Positions 33,483-41,388 of a stretch of 64,000 bases of DNA are shown piece by piece. The notes below the pieces were generated by a model. The model had not been told where the DNA came from, did not search any database, and worked only from the letters and a program-made list of their open reading frames with translations. Source of the DNA: Actinomadura luteofluorescens. GTDB taxonomy: Bacteria; Actinomycetota; Actinomycetes; Streptosporangiales; Streptosporangiaceae. The translations under genes were made by a program, and so were the position numbers. Each line of letters begins with the position of its first letter. Position 1 is the first letter of the stretch. The stretch spans positions 5,952,001 to 6,016,000 of the forward strand of contig NZ_JACCBA010000001.1 in the NCBI RefSeq assembly GCF_013409365.1, read 5' to 3'.

Positions 33483-34805
33483 TCACCTTGACGGCGCGCA
33501 TCTCCTGATGAGGTGCGCGGCGAGTTCGTTGGTCGGGATCTGCGCCTGCTCGCCCGAGTCCATGTCCCGGACGGTGACCACTCCGGCCTCCTTGTCGGAC
33601 GCGCCGTAGATCAGCGCGAAGCGGGCATGGCGGTCGGCAGCCCATTTGAGCTGTTTGGCGAGCTTGCGGCTTGCGGCCAGATAGATCTCGGTGCTCAGCC
33701 CGGCGTCTCTCAGCCGCGCGGCGAAGCCCGCCAACTCTGTCGAGGTGTCTTCGGCGATCACTGTCGCCGCCACATCGAGTCGATGGACGTCGCCTTCGTG
33801 GTCGCTCAGCAGGCCGATGATCCGCTCGATGCCGAGGGAACCGCCGCAGGCGGGGACGTCCGGGCCGCCGAGCGCGGAGATCAGCCCGTCGTAGCGGCCG
33901 CCGCTGGCGATCGAGCCCGGCATTCCCTCCGCCGTCACCTCGAAGATCACGCCGGTGTAGTAGTCGAGCCCCCGCACGAGGCTCGGAGTGAAGGCGATCC
34001 GTTCACGACCCACCTTCCCGGCGGCCAGCTCCAGCAGCCCAGTGATCTCCTCAAGGCCGGCCCGCCCGGCTTCGCTGTCCTTCAGCGTGGTGTGCATCCG
34101 TTCCACCGCATCGGCGGCGGTCAGGTCGTTCACCAACGCCTCGGCGATATGCGCTGGGAGAGACCGCGCCTCCACCAGCTCGGCGGCGACCCTTTCCGGA
34201 GCGAGTTTGTCGAGCTTGTCCAAGGTGATCAGCACGCCGCCGCCCAGCTCTGCCGGAACACCGTAGACCTCCAGCAGTCCGGACAGCGCCTGGCGTGAGT
34301 TCACCAGAACCTGGTAGTTCCGCACGCCGACCGCGTCCAGCGCGTCGGTGAGGGCGCACACCACCTCGGCATCTGCGAGAGGAGATGCCGACCCGACCAC
34401 GTCCACGTCGCATTGTGCGAACTCCCGGAAGCGGCCCTTGCCCGGGCGGTCCGCCCGCCACACCGGCCCCATCGCATACCGCTTGTACGGGGTGGGCAAC
34501 TGGGACCCGTAGTTCGCGACGACACGGGCGAGCGGCACGGTCATGTCGTAGCGCAGCGCGAGATCGGCCTCACCCGTGGCCTCGTGCTCACCACGTCGAA
34601 GGATCTTGAAGATCAGTTTGTCGCCCTCGTCGCCGTACTTGCCGGTCAGAGTCTCCAGCCGCTCGAACGCCGGCGTCTGCAACGGCTCGAATCCATAGCG
34701 TTCGAACACCTCGCGGATCTGCGTGAACACACGCTCGCGGGTGCGCAGGACACCGGCGAGGAAGTCGCGGGTGCCGGACGGGGGGTCGAACTGCCGTGAT
34801 GCCAT
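33483..34805 (-). CDS. hisS: histidyl-tRNA synthetase
   Basis: 440 residues from ATG 34805 behind CAGGAG. Class II motifs: motif 2 (GPVWRADRPGKGRFREFAQ), the histidine-A motif GLDYYTGVIFEV, motif 3 GGSLGIERIIG, and a C-terminal anticodon-binding domain (YLAASRKLAKQLKW, DMDSGEQAQIPTNEL). It charges tRNA-His. Codon use and GC are slightly below the neighbours. The housekeeping hisS of actinomycetes usually sits near relA/apt, so this copy in an accessory context may be a second or acquired enzyme; that cannot be confirmed from this window. Confidence 0.92.
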   Translation of the reverse strand: MASRQFDPPSGTRDFLAGVLRTRERVFTQIREVFERYGFEPLQTPAFERLETLTGKYGDEGDKLIFKILRRGEHEATGEADLALRYDMTVPLARVVANYGSQLPTPYKRYAMGPVWRADRPGKGRFREFAQCDVDVVGSASPLADAEVVCALTDALDAVGVRNYQVLVNSRQALSGLLEVYGVPAELGGGVLITLDKLDKLAPERVAAELVEARSLPAHIAEALVNDLTAADAVERMHTTLKDSEAGRAGLEEITGLLELAAGKVGRERIAFTPSLVRGLDYYTGVIFEVTAEGMPGSIASGGRYDGLISALGGPDVPACGGSLGIERIIGLLSDHEGDVHRLDVAATVIAEDTSTELAGFAARLRDAGLSTEIYLAASRKLAKQLKWAADRHARFALIYGASDKEAGVVTVRDMDSGEQAQIPTNELAAHLIRRCAPSR

Positions 34806-35225
34806 GGGGACTCCTGACCCAACGTGATCGAAGAGGCAAAAGGGCGAAGAATGGAACAGGTCCGAAGAGGCCGCCGGGTGATACCGCCTCCTCGCAGGCC
34901 GGACAGTGCTGCCGTTCCTCGATCGTAGCGACCGGAAATCATCCGTCGTGTCGAAGCACACCCGCCTTCCGGAAACCGCAGCTTGTGGCGTGATGTCTCC
35001 CTTAAGGCGAAGTGCTCGTTTGGCGTGCTGCCTGCAATGAGGTGGGGGCAGGGGCGTTGACCGGCCCGAGGTTCGGCCATCGGTCGGACAAAAGCACATG
35101 GATAGCCTGGGGTAGAGGCGAGTTGGCCCAACACGCCCGATCTGAAATTGTGCGAGCGGACCGGGGCCTAGTGGAGCGTCCCCCGAGAAGGCGGGTCATC
35201 GCCTATCTGTGGGTGACGCTTGCTG
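34806..35225. other. non-coding stretch upstream of hisS
   Basis: 420 bases with no convincing gene; frames across it have poor third-position bias. It is lower in GC than its surroundings and must contain the hisS promoter and leader (leftward). I looked for a T-box (GGTGG-ACCGCG antiterminator) on the coding strand and did not find one. Confidence 0.5.
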
Positions 35226-35378
35226 TTACCAGGTGGAGGGGAACATGCGGTGTTTGAGGAGGGTGTCTACCTCGGCGGCGGCCTGTTCGGTGTTGTCGCA
35301 GGGGGAGAGATAGCCGTTCTTGCCGCGTCCGACCTGGTAGTAGGCCCAGTTTCGTCCGGGTGTGGGGCGGACGCTCAC
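35226..35378 (-). CDS. small conserved-looking protein, start uncertain
   Basis: From GTG 35378 to TAA at 35226, 50 residues: VSVRPTPGRNWAYYQVGRG, then NGYLSPCDNTEQAAAEVDTL and a short tail ending FPSTW. Codon bias is typical and the sequence looks like a real protein end. The same frame stays open upstream through FSPDDHVRLT to the TGA of the ATPase gene (35430-35432) with no ATG, GTG or ribosome-binding site, so either translation starts at this poor GTG, or the start has been lost. Unknown function. Confidence 0.5.
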   Translation of the reverse strand: MSVRPTPGRNWAYYQVGRGKNGYLSPCDNTEQAAAEVDTLLKHRMFPSTW

Positions 35379-35429
35379 GGTCAGGCGGACGTGGTCGTCG
35401 GGGCTGAACGCGGCCTCTCGTCTGGACGA

Positions 35430-35828
35430 TCAGCGGGCGCAGCGGGCCCATACGACCTTTCCCTCCTCGTTGAGCGGCCGGACGCCCCAGTCGTGGGCGA
35501 GCTCGGACAGCAGGAGTAACCCGCGCCCGCCCTCGGCGTCGTCGTCCTTGCCCTGGACGACGGGAAGGGCCCTGCTCTCGTCCCACACCTCGATGACGGT
35601 AAGCGGCTCACGGACGTCGGGGAAGATCCGCACGACGATGTGCCCGACCCCCACGTGCTTGTAGCTGTTGGTAACCAGCTCGGTAACCACGAGCCGCCCG
35701 ACGAAGTCGTCAGCGTGCCCGAGGGCCGTGAAGCGCTCGGTGAGGTAGCGCCGCGCTCGCCTGGGTGCCTCCTTGTTCGGCTCCAGGACGAGCGCCGGAG
35801 CCTCCGGCGCAAGAGCGATTCCTGACAT
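35430..35828 (-). CDS. ATP-binding protein, anti-sigma/SpoIIAB-like HATPase
   Basis: 132 residues from ATG 35828 with GGAGG eight bases before it; earlier in-frame starts lack one. HATPase_c_2 motifs: VVTELVTNSYKHV (N-box), VEVWDES and GGRGLLLLSEL. Single-domain cytosolic proteins of this kind bind sigma factors or partner regulators and are very abundant in actinomycetes. It is divergent from an XRE/DUF397 pair, a classical grouping around AbaA/Scr1-like loci in which the three interact genetically. Confidence 0.88.
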   Translation of the reverse strand: MSGIALAPEAPALVLEPNKEAPRRARRYLTERFTALGHADDFVGRLVVTELVTNSYKHVGVGHIVVRIFPDVREPLTVIEVWDESRALPVVQGKDDDAEGGRGLLLLSELAHDWGVRPLNEEGKVVWARCAR

Positions 35829-35982
35829 CCGCCTGACCTCCATTCGTGTCCGGTCCTCGTAGCTCCCAGTAAGCACCCCGAGAACATGGAGTTACTGTTA
35901 ACCTTCGGAAAGAAGAAACAACTCGATGTTGATCTGCGAGTAAGGGTTGATGATCGTCCTCCCTGGTTAAGGAATGGTGATC

Positions 35983-36792
35983 ATGACGTCCCCCCGACGA
36001 CGTGCGATGACGTCGCCCGCGCTGGCGGCATTCGGGCGGCAGTTCAGGCGCCACCGAGAGCGCGCGGGGTTAAGTCAGGCCAGGGTGGCGCAGCGCACCG
36101 GCAAGACCGCGTCCTTCGTCTCCCAGGTCGAAAGCGGGAAGAAACGGTGCAGGCGCGACTTCGTCGAGATCATGGATCCGGAGTTCAGGGCGGGAGGCGT
36201 CCTCCTCAACCTCTATGACGACCTGAACGGTGACGGAGGGCTGGGCTTCCCGACGTGGTTCGACTGGCCCGATGTGGAGGGCGAGGCCGACGTGCTGACC
36301 TGGTGGGAGCACTCGGTCATTCCGGGGCTTCTGCAGAAGGAGAGCTATGCTCGCGCCTTTCTTGCCGCCGACGAGGCCGTGGCCGCCCGCATGGCACGCC
36401 AGGAGATCCTCACTCGCGAGGTTCCCGCTCCCGTCTGCTTGATCGCGTACATCAGCGAGCGTGTGCTCACCAACTTCATCGGCTCGAAGGAAGTCATGCG
36501 AGAGCAGCTCGAACATCTGACGGTGGTGAGCGAGTTGCCGAACGTGACGATCCAGGTGGTGGTGAACGATGACGGTGTTCCGGTCGCGACTGGCGGAGCC
36601 TTCATTGTCGCGACGATGAGAGACCGGAGTGAGGTGGCGTACCTTGACACGACGGTGCGTGGCATCACCACCGACGATGAGAATGATCTCGCCGGGTTGG
36701 CCCGCACGCTGAGGGCATTGGGAAGCAGGGCACTGCCGGCGAACATGTCGCGGGACTTGATACGAAAGGTGGCCGAGGAGAAATGGACTTGA
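35983..36792 (+). CDS. XRE-family regulator with Scr1/DUF5753 domain
   Basis: 269 residues from ATG 35983 (AAGGA nine bases upstream; ATG 35974 would be too close). Helix-turn-helix at about 10-65 (FRRHRERAGLSQARVAQRTGKT, shown in part). The C-terminal DUF5753 domain at about 85-265 starts WWEHSVIPGLLQKESYAR and includes NVTIQVV and GGAFIVA. Such regulators work with a DUF397 partner, here the overlapping next gene, and usually with an anti-sigma-like ATPase, which is divergent here. Roles in development and antibiotic production are known for the family. Confidence 0.92.
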   Translation: MTSPRRRAMTSPALAAFGRQFRRHRERAGLSQARVAQRTGKTASFVSQVESGKKRCRRDFVEIMDPEFRAGGVLLNLYDDLNGDGGLGFPTWFDWPDVEGEADVLTWWEHSVIPGLLQKESYARAFLAADEAVAARMARQEILTREVPAPVCLIAYISERVLTNFIGSKEVMREQLEHLTVVSELPNVTIQVVVNDDGVPVATGGAFIVATMRDRSEVAYLDTTVRGITTDDENDLAGLARTLRALGSRALPANMSRDLIRKVAEEKWT

Positions 36793-36968
36793 GCGGCGCC
36801 GCGTGGCGCAAGGCGACGAAGAGTGGTGAAAACGGCGGTGCGTGTGTCGAGGTAGCTGACATCACGGGAGCTGTGGCCATTCGCGACAGCAAAGATCCCG
36901 ATGGTCCAAAACTCGTCATCGGCCACGGTGATTTCTGGCGCTTCGCCGCCGCACTCAAGAAACTTTGA
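36783..36968 (+). CDS. DUF397 small protein
   Basis: 61 residues, starting ten bases inside the XRE gene. The pattern WRKATKSGENGGACVEVA, AIRDSKDPDGP and FWRFAAALK is diagnostic of DUF397. These proteins are small partners that modulate the cognate Scr1-type regulator. The overlap makes the two an operon. Confidence 0.95.
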   Translation: MDLSGAAWRKATKSGENGGACVEVADITGAVAIRDSKDPDGPKLVIGHGDFWRFAAALKKL

Positions 36969-37225
36969 CCCGTCACTGGTCAAAGGAGTGATCCGGCTTC
37001 CTGGGCGGGGCGATAGGAGCCGGTTGTGGAATCTCAGACTGATGGTTTTGTTGCCGCATAAAACTGCCGTTACCTGTGGAGATGGCCGTCGTCCGCGACG
37101 ACGGGGTGATGTCCGCACGTCACGGAACACCGCCCGCCGTCGTCCCGCCGATCCGAGGGTCTGGCCGCCCGCATCGCGAAGGTGGTCGCGGCCTCGGCGA
37201 GTGGTGGTTGCGTGCGGTGCTTTAT

Positions 37226-37237
37226 TCTAGTGCTAGA
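37226..37237. promoter_or_regulatory. TCTAG-TG-CTAGA palindrome at the PadR promoter
   Basis: A 12-bp perfect inverted repeat nine bases before the PadR start GTG 37246. The AT-rich surroundings (TTTATTCTAG...AGTAAT) look like a -10 region, so binding would block initiation. CTAG-type palindromes are a known feature of several PadR promoters; autoregulation is inferred. Confidence 0.5.
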
Positions 37238-37245
37238 GTAATGCT

Positions 37246-37824
37246 GTGGCTGCTGATCTGACGCCTGCTGAGCTGACGTTGCTCGGGCTGCTCGTGGAGA
37301 GGCCCAGGCATGGGTATGAGCTGGACGAAGTCATCGACGGCCGGGGGATGCGGGAGTGGACTGAGATCGGGTTCAGTTCGATCTACTACCTGCTGACGCG
37401 GCTGCGGGACCGTGGGCTGATCGCCGAGGTCGACGCGCCGCGCGGTGGGCGGGGGAAGGCCCGGCGGGTGTACGGGCCGACGCCTGAGGGGTACCGGGTG
37501 TGCGCGCGGGCGGCCGAGGCCGCGGTGGCCGAGCTCCGGCCGGTGTTCCCGCCTCTGCTGGTCGGCCTGGCCAACCAGCCGGTCATTCCGCCCGACCGCC
37601 TGCGGGCCGCGCTCGATCGGCGGTCCACGGCGCTGGCGGAGAAGATCGCGGCCGTCAGCGCGGCCCGCGACGCGCAACCCGACGCGCCCGGGTTCGTCCG
37701 CGCCACCTTCGACTACTCGCTGGGTCAGCTCGCGGCCGAACAGCAATGGCTGGACGACTACCGGGCGGCCGAAGTCGGCGACCAGTCTCCACCAAGCCCC
37801 CGGCCGGAAGGCAGACGACCGTGA
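37246..37824 (+). CDS. PadR-family transcriptional regulator
   Basis: 192 residues with GTG start. Winged helix with the signature LTLLGLLVERPRHGYEL, SIYYLLTRLRDRGLIAEV and GGRGKARRVYGPTPEG, then a C-terminal dimerisation domain (EKIAAVSAARDAQ, FDYSLGQLAAEQQWLDDY). It likely represses itself and the overlapping GyrI-like gene in response to a small hydrophobic ligand. Confidence 0.93.
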   Translation: MAADLTPAELTLLGLLVERPRHGYELDEVIDGRGMREWTEIGFSSIYYLLTRLRDRGLIAEVDAPRGGRGKARRVYGPTPEGYRVCARAAEAAVAELRPVFPPLLVGLANQPVIPPDRLRAALDRRSTALAEKIAAVSAARDAQPDAPGFVRATFDYSLGQLAAEQQWLDDYRAAEVGDQSPPSPRPEGRRP

Positions 37825-38441
37825 CCCGCTATGACGTGAAGCGCGAGCTCAAGCAGTGCTACGCGCCCAAGAACACCGACTGGGCGCTGGTCGAGGTGCC
37901 CGCGCAGCAGTTCATCGCCGTGGAGGGCAGTGGCGACCCCAACACCGGCGCCGACTACGCCCGCGCCGTCGAGGCGCTCTACGCCGTCGCCTACACGATC
38001 AAGTTCGCGAGCAAGGCCCTCGACCGGGACTTCGTCGTCGGGCCGCTCGAAGGGCTGTGGTGGTCCGACGACCCGGAGGTGTTCGTCACCCGCGTCAAGG
38101 ACGCCTGGCAGTGGCGCATGCTCATCAGCCAGCCCGACTGGATCACCGAGGACCTCATCGACGAGGCCAGGAAGACGGCGCTGGAGAAGAAGGGCCTTCC
38201 CGCCATCGCCGAGGTCCGCCGCGAGACGTTGGACGAGGGCACCTGCGCCCAGCTCCTGCACGTCGGCCCCTACGACGACGAAGGCCCCGCGCTCGCCAGG
38301 CTCCACCACGTGTACCTCGCCGCCAACGGCCTGCGCATGTCCGGGCACCATCACGAGATCTACCTCGGCGACCACCGCCGCACCGAGCCCGCCAAGTTCA
38401 GGACCGTCCTGCGCCAGCCCGTCCAGGTGTCCGACCTCTGA
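37821..38441 (+). CDS. GyrI-like small-molecule-binding protein
   Basis: 206 residues, GTG overlapping the PadR stop (GTGA). The pattern is that of the GyrI-like/SOUL-type cyclopropylquinoline-hydrolase group: VEVPAQQFIAVEGSGDPN, YAVAYTIKF, PLEGLWW, QWRMLISQPDWI, LHVGPYDDEGPAL and HHEIYLGD. The conserved Trp and Glu residues fit hydrolysis or binding of drugs. Coupled to PadR, so probably the induced effector. Confidence 0.88.
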   Translation: MTRYDVKRELKQCYAPKNTDWALVEVPAQQFIAVEGSGDPNTGADYARAVEALYAVAYTIKFASKALDRDFVVGPLEGLWWSDDPEVFVTRVKDAWQWRMLISQPDWITEDLIDEARKTALEKKGLPAIAEVRRETLDEGTCAQLLHVGPYDDEGPALARLHHVYLAANGLRMSGHHHEIYLGDHRRTEPAKFRTVLRQPVQVSDL

Positions 38442-38500
38442 ACTAGGGTGATGCCAGTCCAGCGGGCCCTGGTGCCTGGGAGAGCGTGACCGGAGGATCG

Positions 38501-39454
38501 ATGGCGGCAGGGCGGCCGATGCCGACTCAGGACGACGTGCTCGGGTACTTCGACACGCTGTCGAACTGGGGGCGGTGGGGCGACGACGACGAGCTCGGCA
38601 CGCTGAACCACATCACCGACGACGTCCGGCTGGCGGCGGCGCGGGCCGTGCGGCACGGCCGGAGCGTGTCGTGCGCGTGGGAGGTCGCCGTGCCGGACGA
38701 CATGGAGCGGTCGACGACGACGTGCCCGTGCGCCGCCGACATGCCGGGCGCCGAGCACATGCCGAAGGCGTTCCACGACGACCGGCGCTGGGGCTACTCG
38801 TCCGAGCGGCTCGGCATCACGTTCCACGGCAACACCCTCACCCACGTCGACTCGCCGTGCCACATCTACTGGGACGGCACGATGTACAACGGGCGGCCGC
38901 ACTCGCTGGTCGACGCCGCCACGGGGTCGGCGTGGGCGGCCGTCACGGCGGCGGCGAACGGGATCGTCACGCGAGGTGTCCTGCTGGACGTCGCGAGGGT
39001 CCGCGACGTGCCGTGGCTGGAACCGGGGCAGGGCGTGACTCCCGACGATCTCGAAGAGGCCGAGCGTCGCCAGGGCGTGCGGGTGCGCCCCGGCGACGCG
39101 GTGCTCCTGCGGACCGGTTACGGCCGCGCCCGGCACGGGTCCGGTGCGAGCGGCGGTATCACGCAGGCGGGCTGGCACGCGTCCTGCCTGCCGTGGCTGC
39201 ACGAACGGGGAGTCGCGCTGATCGGCGCCGACACCCCGCAGGACGTCCAGCCGTCGGGGTACGAGGACGTACTGATGCCGGTCCACGCCGTGGGTCTCGT
39301 CGCGATGGGCCTGTGGCTGCTCGACAACTGCGACCTGGAGGCGTGCGCGACGACGGCCGCCGACCTCGGCCAGTGGGACTTCCAGCTCGCCGTCGCCCCG
39401 GTCCGCTTCGCCGGGACGTCCGGCAGCCCGGTCAACCCGATCGCCACGTTCTGA
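38501..39454 (+). CDS. cyclase family protein (kynurenine formamidase-like)
   Basis: 317 residues from ATG 38501 with GGAGG four bases before. The metal site motif of PF04199 is present: FHGNTLTHVDSPCHIY (H-G-x4-H-x-D-x-P-x-H). Also a long N-terminal part with NWGRWGDDDELGTLNHIT typical for the larger actinobacterial members, and GDAVLLRTGYG. Such enzymes hydrolyse amides or lactones with a divalent metal, e.g. N-formylkynurenine. It begins 59 bases after the GyrI-like gene and could be in its transcript. Confidence 0.88.
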   Translation: MAAGRPMPTQDDVLGYFDTLSNWGRWGDDDELGTLNHITDDVRLAAARAVRHGRSVSCAWEVAVPDDMERSTTTCPCAADMPGAEHMPKAFHDDRRWGYSSERLGITFHGNTLTHVDSPCHIYWDGTMYNGRPHSLVDAATGSAWAAVTAAANGIVTRGVLLDVARVRDVPWLEPGQGVTPDDLEEAERRQGVRVRPGDAVLLRTGYGRARHGSGASGGITQAGWHASCLPWLHERGVALIGADTPQDVQPSGYEDVLMPVHAVGLVAMGLWLLDNCDLEACATTAADLGQWDFQLAVAPVRFAGTSGSPVNPIATF

Positions 39455-39529
39455 CCGCGGGCGCGACGTCCCGGTCTCGAACACGTGCTCAGATGTCGTA
39501 ACAGAGTCGGCGGTATGCGTCGTGCCGGC

Positions 39530-41305
39530 TCACTCCGCGAGCGCGCTCGTGATCGCAGTGATGCTGCCGTGCGGCAGCCACGCGCCGGTGGGGTGACGAT
39601 GGTCCGGGACGCCGGGTACGAGAAGCGGCGAGGCCGCGTAGAGCCGTACCGGCCCCTCGCGGGCGGTCTTCAGCCACGCGGTGTACCCCGCGGCGGATGC
39701 CGGTTCGCCGGGGAAACGGCGGCTCAACTCGGCGATGTACCTCACCGCCGCCGGATCACCGGTGGGGAACCGCAGCGGTAGCAACTGACCGGCCGGCGGT
39801 ACGAGCAGCGACGTGTTGAGCAGCCAGGGCGCGAGGTAGGTGCCCTGGGAGGCCGTGTGCCCCGTGCCGACGTCACGTACCACTCCGTAGGCGGTCCCCC
39901 AGCCCGCCACGATCATGAGTGGAATCCGCGCCCGGCCCGGGGCGGCGACGGTGATGTGCTCGCGCCGCGCCGCGGCTCGGACGATCGTGGCCGCCTGCCG
40001 GCTGCGGGGTGCGGAGTCCGCGACCAGGCCCAGCGTGCGCGCACCGCGGCCGGCCACGAACCGGACCATGGCCCTCAGCGCGGCGGCGTCGGCGGCCGTG
40101 AGCCGGTCGGCCGGGCAGGACCGGAGCGGGCCGGCCGCCCCCGCGAGGATCCGGCCCAGGGCGACGCTGGCACACTCCGGCCCGTCCGATCCACGAAGAT
40201 CGGGAGCACCACCGTCACGGGGGCCGGTGTCGACCTCCACGGCTTTCAGGGTGCCCATGACCTTGACCCACAGCCGGCTGCGCCCGGCGGGAAGCCATAC
40301 CTGCGCCCAGATGTTCCCGGTGCCGGGCCGGGCGGCCGCGGCAGTGAGCCGGCCGCGCCCGGCCCCGACGTACGCGCGGTCGGCACCGACATGGACGAGG
40401 TTCCAGCCGGGCCGGGCAGGCGCGACGAGAACCGGTATCAGCCGCCCGCCGGCGTCGATACCGTCCATGAACGGAACCCCCGGCGCGGGCGGTACGGCCG
40501 GCGGCGGCATGGCCACGAGCGCCGCTCCGGCGAAGCCCGTGAGGGCGAGGCCCACCGCCGTGCTCGCCGAACGGGCCGGCGCCCGCGTCATCGGGCGGCC
40601 GGAGCGCCTGAGCCAGACCACCGTCACGGCTGCGGCACAGCCCGCGGCAAGGATCGCATCGGCGGCGAGGACGGCCGTCCAGGTGGCACTGGACGATGGC
40701 GGGCCGTCGTTCGCCAGTCGCGCCGTCGTGGCCGCGGTCAGCGCCGCCGTGGCTGCCAGGATCGCCGGCAGCAGCCGCCGTGCGGTCCGGTCTCGGTCCT
40801 CGGCCCGCGCCGTCGCCAGGTGACCCGCCGAACCTGTCCACACGGCCGCGGCCACCCCCTGGAGGAGCACCGCGGCGGCATCGACGACGCCGCGGGCACC
40901 CGAGGCGCTTCCGGCCGACAGGGTGGTGGCCAGGTACGTCGCGAGGGCGGCGGTGGACAAGGCGCCCGCGGCGGCACTCGCGGCAGCGCGCGAGAGCAGT
41001 GGCGGCAGCGCGAGCGTCAGCACCGCCATCCCCGCGAGCACCGGCGGCAGGGCGCCTCCTATTCCGATCGCCATCACCGGGGAGACGGCGGCCACGGCCG
41101 CCGCCATGCGGGTCAGATTCCGGCAACCCGGCGTGGGCGCACCGGCGAGCGGCCGCAGCAGGGCGCTCCCGGCGGCCACCGCGATCGCCACGACCGCAAG
41201 GTGACGGAAAGCGGCCAGGACTGTGACGGGCGGCGAGGCCGGGGCGTGGTGGGTGTGGCTCCCGTCCCAGCCGGGAGCGGTCAGGAGCAACGTGACGAGC
41301 GCCAT
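39530..41305 (-). CDS. DUF6239-like polytopic membrane protein with extracytoplasmic domain
   Basis: 591 residues, GGTGGGGA before ATG 41305. N-terminal GSHTHHAP, then about eight hydrophobic helices (about 28-275). The first helices (FRHLAVVAIAVAAGSALLRPL) recall CopD-type membrane domains. A large C-terminal extracytoplasmic region (about 290-591) follows (AQVWLPAGRSRLWVKVMG, RTLGLVADSAPRSRQAA, PLMIVAGWG). It resembles what is named DUF6239, found near natural-product loci; this assignment is from memory. The neighbouring secreted protein suggests a joint role, possibly metal-related because of HTHH. Confidence 0.65.
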   Translation of the reverse strand: MALVTLLLTAPGWDGSHTHHAPASPPVTVLAAFRHLAVVAIAVAAGSALLRPLAGAPTPGCRNLTRMAAAVAAVSPVMAIGIGGALPPVLAGMAVLTLALPPLLSRAAASAAAGALSTAALATYLATTLSAGSASGARGVVDAAAVLLQGVAAAVWTGSAGHLATARAEDRDRTARRLLPAILAATAALTAATTARLANDGPPSSSATWTAVLAADAILAAGCAAAVTVVWLRRSGRPMTRAPARSASTAVGLALTGFAGAALVAMPPPAVPPAPGVPFMDGIDAGGRLIPVLVAPARPGWNLVHVGADRAYVGAGRGRLTAAAARPGTGNIWAQVWLPAGRSRLWVKVMGTLKAVEVDTGPRDGGAPDLRGSDGPECASVALGRILAGAAGPLRSCPADRLTAADAAALRAMVRFVAGRGARTLGLVADSAPRSRQAATIVRAAARREHITVAAPGRARIPLMIVAGWGTAYGVVRDVGTGHTASQGTYLAPWLLNTSLLVPPAGQLLPLRFPTGDPAAVRYIAELSRRFPGEPASAAGYTAWLKTAREGPVRLYAASPLLVPGVPDHRHPTGAWLPHGSITAITSALAE

Positions 41306-41388
41306 TCCCCACCTCGCCTAACGAATGCGCTACTATAGGTTACTTAAGTTGCTCGACTCGGATGGGGGCAGCCTCGCCCACCGGCTGC

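Noticed and set aside
34880..34910. T-box-like GGGTGATACCGCC near hisS
   Set aside because: It reads on the plus strand while hisS is on the minus strand, and no specifier stem or antiterminator partner was found.
36969..37225. Short frames between the DUF397 and PadR genes
   Set aside because: A fragment reading RSEGLAARIAKVVAA looks protein-like, but no start, length or family supports a gene; possibly a remnant.
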